Shown: one piece after another, positions 1 to 9,506 of the stretch
Layout: each line of letters begins with the position of its first letter
How positions within the stretch are numbered: position 1 is the first letter of the stretch
NCBI GenBank assembly: GCA_009823395.1
Contig: CM020502.1
Location: 25,856,944 to 25,920,943 of the forward strand
Direction: 5' to 3'
Length of the DNA: 64,000 nt
From: Thamnaconus septentrionalis
Taxonomy: Eukaryota > Chordata > Actinopteri > Tetraodontiformes > Monacanthidae
Position numbers and translations under genes: made by a program
The notes under the pieces: model-generated
What the model was told of the DNA's origin: nothing
What the model saw: only the letters and a program-made list of their open reading frames with translations
Database searches by the model: none

Positions 1-110
1 TGGAAGGTGCTCGGAGGGCCCGACCGCAGGATTTTTGCATGTTGTGAGGAAAGTTGCCCGGTTTTATTTTTATTTTATTAACTTTTCCCTTTGTGATTCA
101 CCTGCTGCAG

Positions 111-1819
111 AATTCCATCCGCCACAACCTCTCCTTACACGACATGTTCATCCGAGAGACGTCGCCGGACGGCAAGATTTCCTACTGGACCATCCGGCCT
201 GAGGCCAACCGCCGCCTCACGCTGGAACAGGTGTACAAGGTGGGCTGATCCCTGACGCCACCAGTGTCTCCATGTCAACCAGTCCAGCTGTTCTTGGGGG
301 CACATTGTGTGATTGTTAGATAACCGCTCATCGATTTCTTCCCTCTTGTTCCACCTTTTTCAACAGCCTGCCTCCGACCCAGTGGTTGCTCCTGTCCCAG
401 TGCCGCTGCTTTTCATTCACCAGCAGGTGAGATGGCGTTTCCCCTTCATCCTTCTCTTCCGTTTGTGCGGGGGACAATCTGCAGTCAGGCTGAGCAGACA
501 CGGGGAAATAAAACGGTGGCCTGATTTGAAACTGATGTTCTGTTGTTTCTTTCTCAGCAGCAGCAGCAGCAGCAGCAGCAGAGGAGGTCTCAGACCGACA
601 CCAGAAAAACACCAGCAGGCTGCGGTGAGTTAGAATAGAATAGAGTTCACAGCTCGGATGAATTTAGTTACCCTCAATGTTAAAAACAATAAGCTGTGAG
701 TGGATCAAATGCACAGAAACTTCACAAACTGTTGTCTTCCGCGGGCCAGAGCGAAGAATGAAGCCTCTTCTGCCTCGGACCGACTCCTACCTGCTTCCCA
801 TCCAGCTCCCCATTGTCTCCTCCCTCTTCCTGCCATCCCCTTCCAGCCAGCTTCCTCCCTCCTCCTCCCAGAAGCAGAGCGCCTCCCGCGGGGCCAAAAG
901 AGTGCGCATCGCTCCCAAGGTTAGATTCTGAAAATACCAAAATGAGATGGAAAAATATGCTGCTGCGATACAGATATTCATGACAGTAACTGCAAAACTT
1001 TGCCCCCTTCACGATGAACAGGTGAAGCAGGAGGAGAGCCCAGCCTTTGCCGTCTGGCCTTCGGAGGGCATGGACGTCAAGGAAGAGCTGGTGGACGTCA
1101 AGTCGGAGCCGCTGTCCGTCTCGCTCAAGTGCGAGACGCCCAGATCCACGCCGAAGAGGGCGTCCAGGCGCTCGCGGCGCAAGCAGCACCTGGTGCACTC
1201 GCGGCAGGAGGAGCCCGTCCTCCTCTGCTCCCACAACACTCTGTTCGACTCGGGCCTGGCCTCGGACGCCTCCACCCTGCAGAGCGTCCTGGGAGCCGAG
1301 GCGGACGCCACCCAGAGCCCCGACCGGGAGTTCTCCTTCAAGACGCCCATTAAGAGCGGCGGTGGCGGTGGTGGAGGCGGCGGTAACAGTAGCAGCCACC
1401 TGACCTCCTCCACGCCCAGCAAGCCGCCCTGCAGCCTCCCCGATGAGGCCTGGAAGGTCACGCCCCTGGGCAAGGGCGCCCAGGACGTCCTGGACTTCAG
1501 CCCCATCCGCACGCCGGGTGGCCCCGCTGTGACGCCGCGCCAGGACTACACCACCTACAGCCTGGGTGGAACGCCCTTCAAGGACTGGCCGCTGTTCAAC
1601 TCCCCCGGGGAGCTGCTGGCGTCGGCCACGCCGACGGGCTCCTCGGCACGGTCGCCACCGCAGCAGCCGGGCCACTCGCTGACCGAGGGCCTCATGCTGG
1701 ACACGATGAACGACAGCCTGAGCAACATCCTGGTGGACATCAGCTTCTCGTGCCTGGACGACGATGACCTTGGCACGGCCAACATCAGCTGGTCGGAGCT
1801 CACCTATCAGTTCAAGTAG
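111..1819 (+). CDS. foxm1: Forkhead box protein M1, C-terminal half (5 exons, 5' end outside window)
   Basis: Partial gene; the upstream exons lie before the window. Coding exons, from splice sites and matching phases, are 111-239, 367-426, 558-624, 750-919 and 1022-1819 (stop TAG 1817-1819). The first exon encodes the recognition helix and wing of the forkhead domain (NSIRHNLSLHDMF, then a WTIRPEANR stretch), which is distinctive for FOXM1. The fourth encodes the FOXM1-typical MKPLLPR and KRVRIAPK motifs. The last exon has acidic VKxE repeats, a basic SRRKQHL stretch, many TP/SP sites of the cyclin-CDK type, a KTPIK motif and the conserved C-terminal transactivation segment (LTEGLMLDTMNDSL to the end). 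FOXM1 is known as a nuclear activator of G2/M genes. Fish-specific oddities are a polyglutamine run at the start of exon 558-624 and a Gly10 run near 1359-1385. Identity is very secure; exon ends are inferred from GT-AG signals. Confidence 0.95.
558..581 (+). repeat. foxm1: Coding (CAG)8 tract abutting a splice acceptor in foxm1
   Basis: The intron ends TTTCTTTCTCAG at 557 and the exon begins with eight CAG codons. Every CAG is itself a possible acceptor, so tandem NAGNAG-type splicing could remove one or more glutamines without a frameshift. The glutamines align with the QQ of the mammalian protein, so the run looks like an expansion of an existing pair. Confidence 0.8.
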
Positions 1820-2600
1820 GACCGACCAGGGGAGGGTCGGGGATTGGGGGGATCTTGCAGTTCCTTCAGTTTGCCAGAAGGTGACGTCAGTTTTTCTGAA
1901 ACACTACAGCGCAAAAGCACACCGCACTGATGCGGCGAAGCAGGTGCAGGTAAAACCAGCAGAGAAAAGTGAACAGTCATTTGAGGCTGGTTTGATTTTT
2001 TTTATAGGCTGATTGAATATTTATGGAGGGACTTCCAGAGAATACAAAGCTTTATGCAAACATTTTGGATATTTTTAATGACAAATATTGGGCCAATACG
2101 TCCACTGCCTGATCGTTTGACGTGTTCGTCTCATATTTCACATTTCAATGCAGGACGAGCTGCCAGTTTTGATTCTCTCGACATCCTTTTTCACCTCTGG
2201 ATCTTCCACACTGCCATCGGGGAAAAGCAGAAAACTACTTAAAAAAAAAAAAAAAAAGTCTCCCTTGGAACTCGTCCTCCACTACTAGGTCAACCTGATC
2301 AGCTGCCCTCTTGTTGTCTATTCCTCCTCTCACTTTAATATCTCCTTTCGTCCCTCTGCTGAGATGTGACACCTTTGCATATCCTCATTTAGACACTTGG
2401 TCTCGTCTGTCCTCTTGAAGGAGAAAATCTTTGTTTTCCATAAGCGTATATGTATGTTGATTTTGCACAATTTAATATATAATTTCAGCCAATGTAAAGA
2501 AGATATGTGGCCTTGACCGTGCCGGCCTCTAGGAACTGACTGTTAGATGTCCGGAATGTGATGCAGGATTCTTTTTAGCAATAAATAAATGTAAAAAAAA
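1820..2600 (+). other. foxm1: foxm1 3' untranslated region
   Basis: No reading frame of interest follows the TAG at 1817-1819. The segment is AT-rich with a short A-run near 2240, and ends at overlapping AATAAA signals (2580-2589) followed by an A-rich stretch. The exact cleavage site cannot be read from the sequence. Confidence 0.6.
2580..2589 (+). terminator. foxm1: Poly(A) signal AATAAATAAA, probable foxm1 3' end
   Basis: Two overlapping AATAAA hexamers lie about 760 bp after the foxm1 stop. A GT-rich downstream element (TTGTGTTGTATGTTCTGTG) begins about 45 bp later. A second AATAAA at 3042-3047, just after a TGTTG-rich stretch, is a possible distal site. Confidence 0.6.
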
Positions 2601-2604
2601 ATTA

Positions 2605-3630
2605 GAAAAGAAAAAAAGCCAGCAGCGGTAGGTTTGTGTTGTATGTTCTGTGTTAGTGGTAGTGGAAATGTGTGAACCTTTAGGATGGACACCAGCGTCA
2701 GCTGGAAGCACTTTGAACCAGCAGAGGGAGACAGTCTGCATGCAGTGACTCCTCACATCAATACTGTAGAAAAACAAAACTCGCCTCTTTTTTTATTATC
2801 ACCCCGCCTCTACTTTTAACTTCTCACAGATAGAAACTTGCTATAAAATTGGGGAAGGGGCGGAGTTAGAGGTGAAACATGCCACAATATTAGTCTTTAC
2901 TTTTGTTTTTCGTGTGTGAGAGGGTCTGTATTTAGTCTCGTTGGACATTTGTCAGAGAAAAGGGGTTGTATGCCATCACGTTGTCCAGCGTTGTGTTGTG
3001 TTGTGTTGTGTTTTGTTATAGTTTTGTTTTGTTTCTTGTCCAATAAATGTGTCAATGTCTCACGCAGCAGAAACGCCTCACAGCTCTTTGACTCCAGCAC
3101 CCGCAGCAGGTTTCCTGTCACAGCAGCAGCATGATGGCAGTTGGAACATTAACAGGTTGTCTTTATTGATGATTGGTTGATAGTTGTAGGCATTTACGGA
3201 CTGACTGATCTAAAAATAACCTATCTTTACCAAATGGTAATGAAAATAACGCAAATTCTACCACAGCGGTGAATCTTGCTTTAAATGCCCCACATCTTCA
3301 CAGTGTTATCTTTAATCCTTGTTCCAGTGTGGCAGCCCCACTAGATTATAATTTAAAAACAATCTCCAGCTATCTAGACCACAGCAGATTTAGCCTTCTG
3401 TTTACAGCCTCCTACTAAAATGCTGGGCTTTAGCTTCCTGCTAAAACTATTTATTTTTTTTAGCACATGAAGCTTGGCAAGGCAAAAGAAGTGGAGGACG
3501 GACTTCTGGGCATGGTTGTCAGAAAACCACGACTCGTGACAGTCGCACAATGTGGTGCCATGAAAGAAGCAGAAAGCTTGAAGGTGATGAACCAGAAGAC
3601 GACGCCAGCGGCAGGACTCCTCCGGCCTCC
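2605..3630. other. Convergent intergenic spacer between foxm1 and slc7a11-like
   Basis: No conserved reading frame is seen. The spacer holds a TGTTG-type simple repeat at about 2990-3035, a forkhead-motif dispersed element in minus orientation near 3390-3420, and candidate minus-strand poly(A) signals (TTTATT on +) at 3162-3167 and 3450-3455 that could end the slc7a11-like transcript. Confidence 0.55.
3450..3455 (-). terminator. slc7a11: Candidate poly(A) signal for slc7a11-like
   Basis: AATAAA on the minus strand, about 180 bp beyond the TGA of the last exon. It is the nearest canonical hexamer; another lies at 3162-3167. Position is the only support. Confidence 0.4.
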
Positions 3631-6600
3631 TCAGTACGTCTTGACTTCCTGCTGGGCCACTTCCAGAAGGATCTGTAGCTGCTTGCTGAGGTAGTCTGGT
3701 GGGAATGTGGGAAGGAGTCTGGATTATCGCAAGAGCCTAGGCGGCTTTTCATTCTTGACTGCGAACAACAGCGGCTGTGTTTCCATTCCAGTTTTTCCAC
3801 AAAATAAAAGCAATATTTCTAAAATTTTGATAAAGTATAATTGCGATTTGTTTCCTTTGAATGGTGTGAAGCGCAAAAGCCGTGATTCTTGCAAAATATC
3901 GTCCCGTGAGACCCCACTTTGAGGAGGACGGAGTTACAAAACATTTTGAGATAAATCTCCATTCTGATGTTGTTTGCTGTTCAAGAATAGTTGTTATATT
4001 TTTCTCTTTGATTACTTGTAAAAAAATTTCCGTCTCCTCCGTCCAAACATAATGCACCATTTTCACTTGAAGTGAACTGGTCACGTGACCCCCGTGCATG
4101 GTGACGTCTAAATGCGAAAAAAGTGTTTCCACAACACTTTTGCGATCTACCTCTATATGGACGCGTCTGAAAAACCAACTCATGACGTCAAAACCTGTTA
4201 TCAATATTTGAAAGGTTTTTGGAAGTTCAGGTGTTTCCATTACCAGTTTTAAATTGTGATATTTAGGTTTTGCACAATTCTAGAGGTCATGGAAACGCAG
4301 CGTGTGGTGCGTTCACTCACTGTAGACGCGTTTCCAACGATGGGGCAGGCGGTAGCTGTGCACTGTCAGGTAGTAGACCGGGACCCCCGTCAGCGTGAGA
4401 GCACAGCTCCCACCTGTGTACCAGGGGTCCGAGTACAGAGACAGGCCCACGATGAAGAAGCAGACCACGGTGAAGGTGACAGCGATGACCAGCGGCACCT
4501 GAAGGCGATACGGTCGGCGGTCAGCAAAACAGTCAGCGTGACCATGCGAGTCAGTGCAGGTTCCTCTAGACCCACCTTGAAGGGTCTGGGGTGGAGCGGG
4601 AAGCGATAGCGGTGGATGAGCATCCCCATGGTTGCCAGGGCAATGAAGAACCAGCGGCTGAAGGAGGCAAAGCTGATGAGCTGGTAGATCTCCCCGGTCA
4701 TCACCGTCAGCACCACCAGGGGGTACTGCAGGCAGGAAACGCAGCAAGTTACCGCAATTCATCACTGGAATGACTGCCAGTGTGCATTTCTCTTTTTTAT
4801 TCAGAGGATTCTGCGCTGGCTCGTGGCCTCCCGTCCAAACAATTTTCACGCAATCCCGCCAGCTGATACCATTAAGAGGACGGCGGGCAGAGGTGTTTGC
4901 CTCCGGATGTGGATCATGGAGAAAATGGGAGGCCAGTGTCCCTCTCTGGCTCCCACAAACAGCATCCTGCCGCGACAAAAGCCAAGATCCTTACTCAATC
5001 TGGTGGGTGGGCGACAAACAAAAGAATCATTTGAGATGTGCAGTACCTGGGCACCCCGAAGAATCCACCGTTGAGCGCCCCGAGGCACGACATGGCCACC
5101 AGAATGGGAACTACAGACGCTAATCCCTGGAGGGCGCGGTCGGCAAAGGTCTGACAAAAGAACAAACAGCACAAATCTAGATTTTAGACGCACAATTTGT
5201 TGTGTATTTTTCATCTATCCCCCGAGTTGTATTTGCGGCGTACAGACCACAGCCACGGCCTCGGACTGCAGCAGCTCCACGGGACTCATCATGGTGTAGT
5301 AGGCAACGTTGGTGAGCACGTAAAAGATGGTCACTGTTACCATGGAGCAGATGATTGCCAGTGGGATGGTGCTAGAAACACAACCCGACCGTAAGCGCTT
5401 TTGAGCACAAGGAGCCAATTAAAGGAGTGGGTTGGGGGCGGATGACAAGTACCGTTTTGGGTTGATGACCTCTTCAGTGATGTAGTTCAGATAAAACCTG
5501 ATGGAAGAGGAGAGACATCAAGGAGTTTTGAAGACAACCAAAAGACGAAGCGGCGATAGATTGTTTTCTTACCATCCGCCGTAGGCATAGAGGCCGTTGT
5601 AGAAGGCCAGCGGCAACCTGTCCAGCGTCAGTGCGTCCACCTCGAAACCATTCTGGAAGTTCTCTGTTTTTCCTGGATGGTCCACAAGTACAAGATGTAC
5701 ACCTCATTGATCTACCTCGACAAGCTCTATCCCCTCAATAGCCACTGTCCAATCCCACCAGTGTAAACATGCACAAAGAAGGCCATTTAGCTCTTTGCAG
5801 AAGCTAAGATGCAATTTTTTTTTTCATCCTTGATTGTTTTTATTACAAATAAGATCAGGTGCGGAAACAATGATTATTGACTATTAACTCTGACATGCTG
5901 TTTTTGTTATGTTGATGTTTTATCTCCAAACAAGCTGGGGATTCATGAAAGCTAGCAAAGCTAAGCTAACTCAAAATGAATTGATAAACTGGTAACTTCA
6001 TCGCTCGTCTAGCATGCCAATCTGTATTTTCAATCGTATCGAGGCTTCCCTAACCAGTTAGCTTTCCTATAATTTATAATGATAACAGGAAGTAACCACT
6101 GCTACTGAGGCAAAGAAGAAGAACAAACAGGAAGCCGGAAGTCACACAGTGCAAGCAGAGTTGGTGCAAAATGAAAGGTAATATCCGAGCCGTGCCACTG
6201 TCTGCAGCTCCAGACCTTTGGCCAGAGCGATGACACCAGGGATGATAATGAGGACAAGAGCAAACATCTTGATGAAGGTCAAGGTGACCTGAGTGCGGGA
6301 GGCCATGGTCACGCTCCAGCAGTTGACCGCCACCACAAACGCTGCAAAAGAAGAAGAGTTGCAGCATGTCAGTCGTGCAATCGTGCAGACGCACAGAACC
6401 CATCTGGGATTCAGAGTCACTCACTCACTCCGAGGATGCTGACCAGCCGGATGAGCGCCATGGGGGCAGGGCACGGCGTGAAGAAAGGCTCCACCACATA
6501 TCGGCCGAAGGCCAGGCACACGTAAGAGGCCACAGCTGGCCTGCAAAACAGAAAGAAAAGAAAGCATTGCTGGAAAGAAGCTGGAAGTTGACCCCGGTGG

Positions 6601-7726
6601 GGAAGGGGGTAACGGTAAACATGAGGCGGCGAGAGCAAACAACCTGATGAAGAGGAATTCAGCCCAGAGGCGCAGGAATGCCGGCAGAGGTCCCAGTGTC
6701 TCCAGCAGGTACGTGTAGTGGCCCCCAGATTTGGAGAAGCTGGTTCCCAGTTCGGCGTAACACAGGGCTCCTAGTGGAGGTCTTGAAGTTTAGTCGTGGA
6801 GAACTGCACAGTGGGGACTGATGCTATTGTTTGTCGTTTATGTGCTGTTGCAGATCATCAGTTAGGATAAATTCTGGGAGCTGCTGTCGTTTTAACTGTC
6901 GTATTTTTGCTTATTGGGCAAAACAGTTCAGTGCTTGCTCACACACTCAGCTAAAATAGTGGGGGGAACACCCTGTGCACATTAGTTTTGTTAGCATGCA
7001 AAATGTTATGATTTCAGTTGTGTTTCTGAATTACCTCATGAATTTTAAAGTTGTAAGGCACACATTTCTGAATAATTATATTTTCCTTTTTAGTTTTTAA
7101 TTTGTTTTTTGAACTGGGAATCCCAACTGTTTAAGATCTTGTAATGCGACACAAGCAGAAGGGGACGGGACACGCCCCCTCTTGGCAAGCGGCGTGAATG
7201 TGGTTCTTCCCGCTTTCTCATTGCAACAACAAACAAAAAAAAAAACCCAACAATTTAACCTTGCAAATTATTTTCACGGTCACATGATCACGTGATCGGC
7301 CCTTGTGAAAGTCTGCAACCTGCTCAGTTCTGGCAAGACACAGAACTTTTAGACCCCTGTCGTACTCAAACAGGCTCTTTTTCTCGGGAGGATTTTCACT
7401 TGAGGTCTGACCCCCCCAAACCCCCACAGGAAATGCATCGGTGCAACCTCACTAAACTGGCATGGAAGCAACTTTACAATCAAGAAGGTCATTGCCGGCG
7501 CCTCACCAAACAGGGACAGAACTCCGCAGAGCGCCCACACCAGCAGCGAGAGCCCCACGCTGCCGCTGTTCATCAGGACACCCTTGGGCGCGATGAAGAT
7601 GCCGCTGCCCACCACGGTGCCGATGATGAAGCACACGGCGGGGAGCAGGCCGATCTCCCTGCGTAGGTGCACCGCCTCCTCCTTCTTGTCTCCATCCACC
7701 TTGCTCACTTTTGCTCCCTCGGCCAT
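3631..7726 (-). CDS. slc7a11: Cystine/glutamate antiporter light chain (xCT-like, SLC7 family), 12 exons, 483 aa
   Basis: I reconstructed 12 coding exons (minus strand, 5' to 3'): 7726-7507, 6770-6644, 6540-6425, 6341-6216, 5672-5573, 5497-5453, 5371-5248, 5150-5047, 4966-4870, 4725-4576, 4498-4321 and 3695-3631 (TGA 3633-3631). Phases join without a break and total 1,452 nt. The product is a 12-helix APC-type exchanger light chain. GSGIF (residues 40-44) in helix 1 is the substrate-binding signature. Cys139 after EPFF matches the xCT cysteine bonded to the 4F2hc heavy chain (human Cys158). Arg116 (IRP), Cys308 (SCLG) and Arg377 (SRW) match human xCT Arg135, Cys327 and Arg396 at a constant offset of 19, so no indels separate them. 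This favours xCT over LAT, Asc or b0,+AT relatives. xCT is known to import cystine in exchange for glutamate for glutathione synthesis. The exon 4 donor (GTCTGG) is weak. A fish-specific paralogue of slc7a11 remains possible. Confidence 0.88.
3774..4301 (-). mobile_element. Short TIR transposon, Myb/SANT-bearing family, copy 1 (intron 11 of slc7a11-like)
   Basis: Ends are imperfect inverted copies of the family terminus GCTGCGTTTCCATTAC. The 528-bp body matches the copies at 26.1, 44.8, 53.0 and 56.2 kb. On the minus strand an ATG-led frame (4240 to about 3980) contains the family motif VWTEE followed by FLQVIKEKN. The element occupies most of the last intron, ending 19 bp from the exon 11 donor. 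Confidence 0.8.
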
Positions 7727-9506
7727 CTCTGCCTCCCCAACGCCCCCCCGCCCCCCAAAAACAACAAAAACAAAAGCGTTTTGCTCGTCTCCGTGGAAAA
7801 TGTGAATGAAAAAAAAAACAAAACTTGCTTCTCACCTGGTTTTGCCTGCATCAGGATCCTCCCGTCGCTTGGTGCACGAATGGCACTTGGTGCACAGCAA
7901 CAACATAGTGACTTTCTCCCCCCTACTTGTCCTGCATGTTTTTCTCCGTCCCTCATTGGCTCACGCAACCCCGGCCCCCGACTTCCCGGCGGGTAACAAA
8001 GGCAGCACTCTTTCCCAGGCTCGTCGCACAATCCCGGCCCATGTTTCAAAGCCCCCAACTCTATCCTGCATTGTGACGCATGTGTGTGTGTGTGTCTGTG
8101 TGTACAGCTTGGCCCTTCAGGTCAGGGCGACTGGGCTGCGGAGGCAGCTGCACAAACTGAAGGTTGCAAGGAAAGGGACTGAGGGGGCTGAGTCCTGTCC
8201 TGAAAAAACAAAAAACAAAAACAAAAACAGAACTCTGCAGCTCTGTCTTTGTTACTTTGTGATGCAGCAACTTTGCTTGTTTCTGTATTCTGAGATTCCA
8301 CCAGAAGTTCTGGAGAGGAATCCGACGCGACCTAACACTTTCCACTTTACTTTCCACTTGACCGACCCGACGCTCTAGGGACGTCAGCTCCACTTAGTCA
8401 GCAGGTGGACTCGGCTCGTTAAAAGTCGGCCTCACGCAGCGTGCGTTGGTTGCAACTTGGGAGTCGGATTTGGGGCATCGTGCCGGGCAATTCTTCACTG
8501 TGTGCTCTGACTTTTCTCATTAAAGTTGTATTTTCCAAAAATAGGTTATTTGTCCAAAATGCTATGTTTAAAAAAAGTAGGCCCTGGGTACACCTGCGTT
8601 CATGACCACATGACCTCATCTTACACATTGGGGGAAAATTAAATGAGCGATCAAGTATTGTGATAAATTTTGTTTTCTTTCATTTGTGCCTTTTCAAAGG
8701 CATAGCCCCGCCCTTCTGTTTGTTGTTTGTTTTGTGTCTATTTTTCAGTGTGAGGGGGGAAAAAGGGGTTACTTTAATGCCACAGCGATGTGATTGTGAA
8801 TATTGAACTACTTTGAAACACTTAAAATAATATTTTCTATTCCAATTGATTATGTCATGAATCAGCCAGGAATATAGAAGGATATATGGTATGGAGGAAG
8901 CTAAAAGACATTAAAAAAGAGACTGACCCTGTAAAAATACTTTTTATAATTCTAAAATAAATGTAAAAAATTATATTCTTTACATAAAATAATACAGTTT
9001 TTTATAGGCACTGCCCAAGTCTGAAAAAAGAGTAAAAACAATAACAAAAAAAAATATGCATACTGCACAACTTAACATCAACATTTGATCCAAGACGTTA
9101 CTTCCAAAACAAAAGCCCTTCCAGCGGGCAGAGACTCTGTGCCTTCTAGAGTTCTTTCCTCACGTCCGACCTTCGGCACGTGTCGCACTAAGAGCGAGTT
9201 CGGTGGCCCGGATTGCGAGACTCAGACATTCTCAGCTACACCTCCATTACCTGTGTCCGGCCACGTCACAAAAACGAGCCTCGGAAGCGAGCTGACGGGC
9301 TAGTGGACGCTACATTGCACTACCAACACCCACGGCTAATGCTTGAGCGCGAGTGAGCTAGCGTGCTAGCGAGTGGCGCCGGTTGAGTCCCGAGGGACTA
9401 CGATCGGGCGAGGCGGGACAACCACGGAGCACACCTCCCGGGTAGACAGGGACAAGACTAGCTGTCACGGCAGATTCGCCACACACTCCCCCCAACGTCG
9501 ACAGCC
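7727..9506. other. Upstream region of slc7a11-like and downstream region of the DUF4795 gene
   Basis: No conserved protein is seen. On the minus strand a T-rich tract followed by GGCAG lies just before the slc7a11-like ATG, which could be an acceptor for an upstream 5' UTR exon. A short TG repeat lies at 8081-8104. From about 8,640 to 9,080 the DNA is AT-rich and featureless. From 9,120 to 9,500 it is GC-richer and probably 3' UTR of the DUF4795 gene. Confidence 0.4.

Noticed and set aside
1009..1512. 167-codon minus-strand frame opposite the last foxm1 exon
   Set aside because: Antisense shadow with a proline run from the Gly10 codons.
722..1675. 317-codon minus-strand open frame opposite foxm1
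   Set aside because: It overlaps conserved foxm1 exons and an intron, and its composition (Arg/Gly/Leu-rich) is what antisense of GC-rich coding DNA gives.
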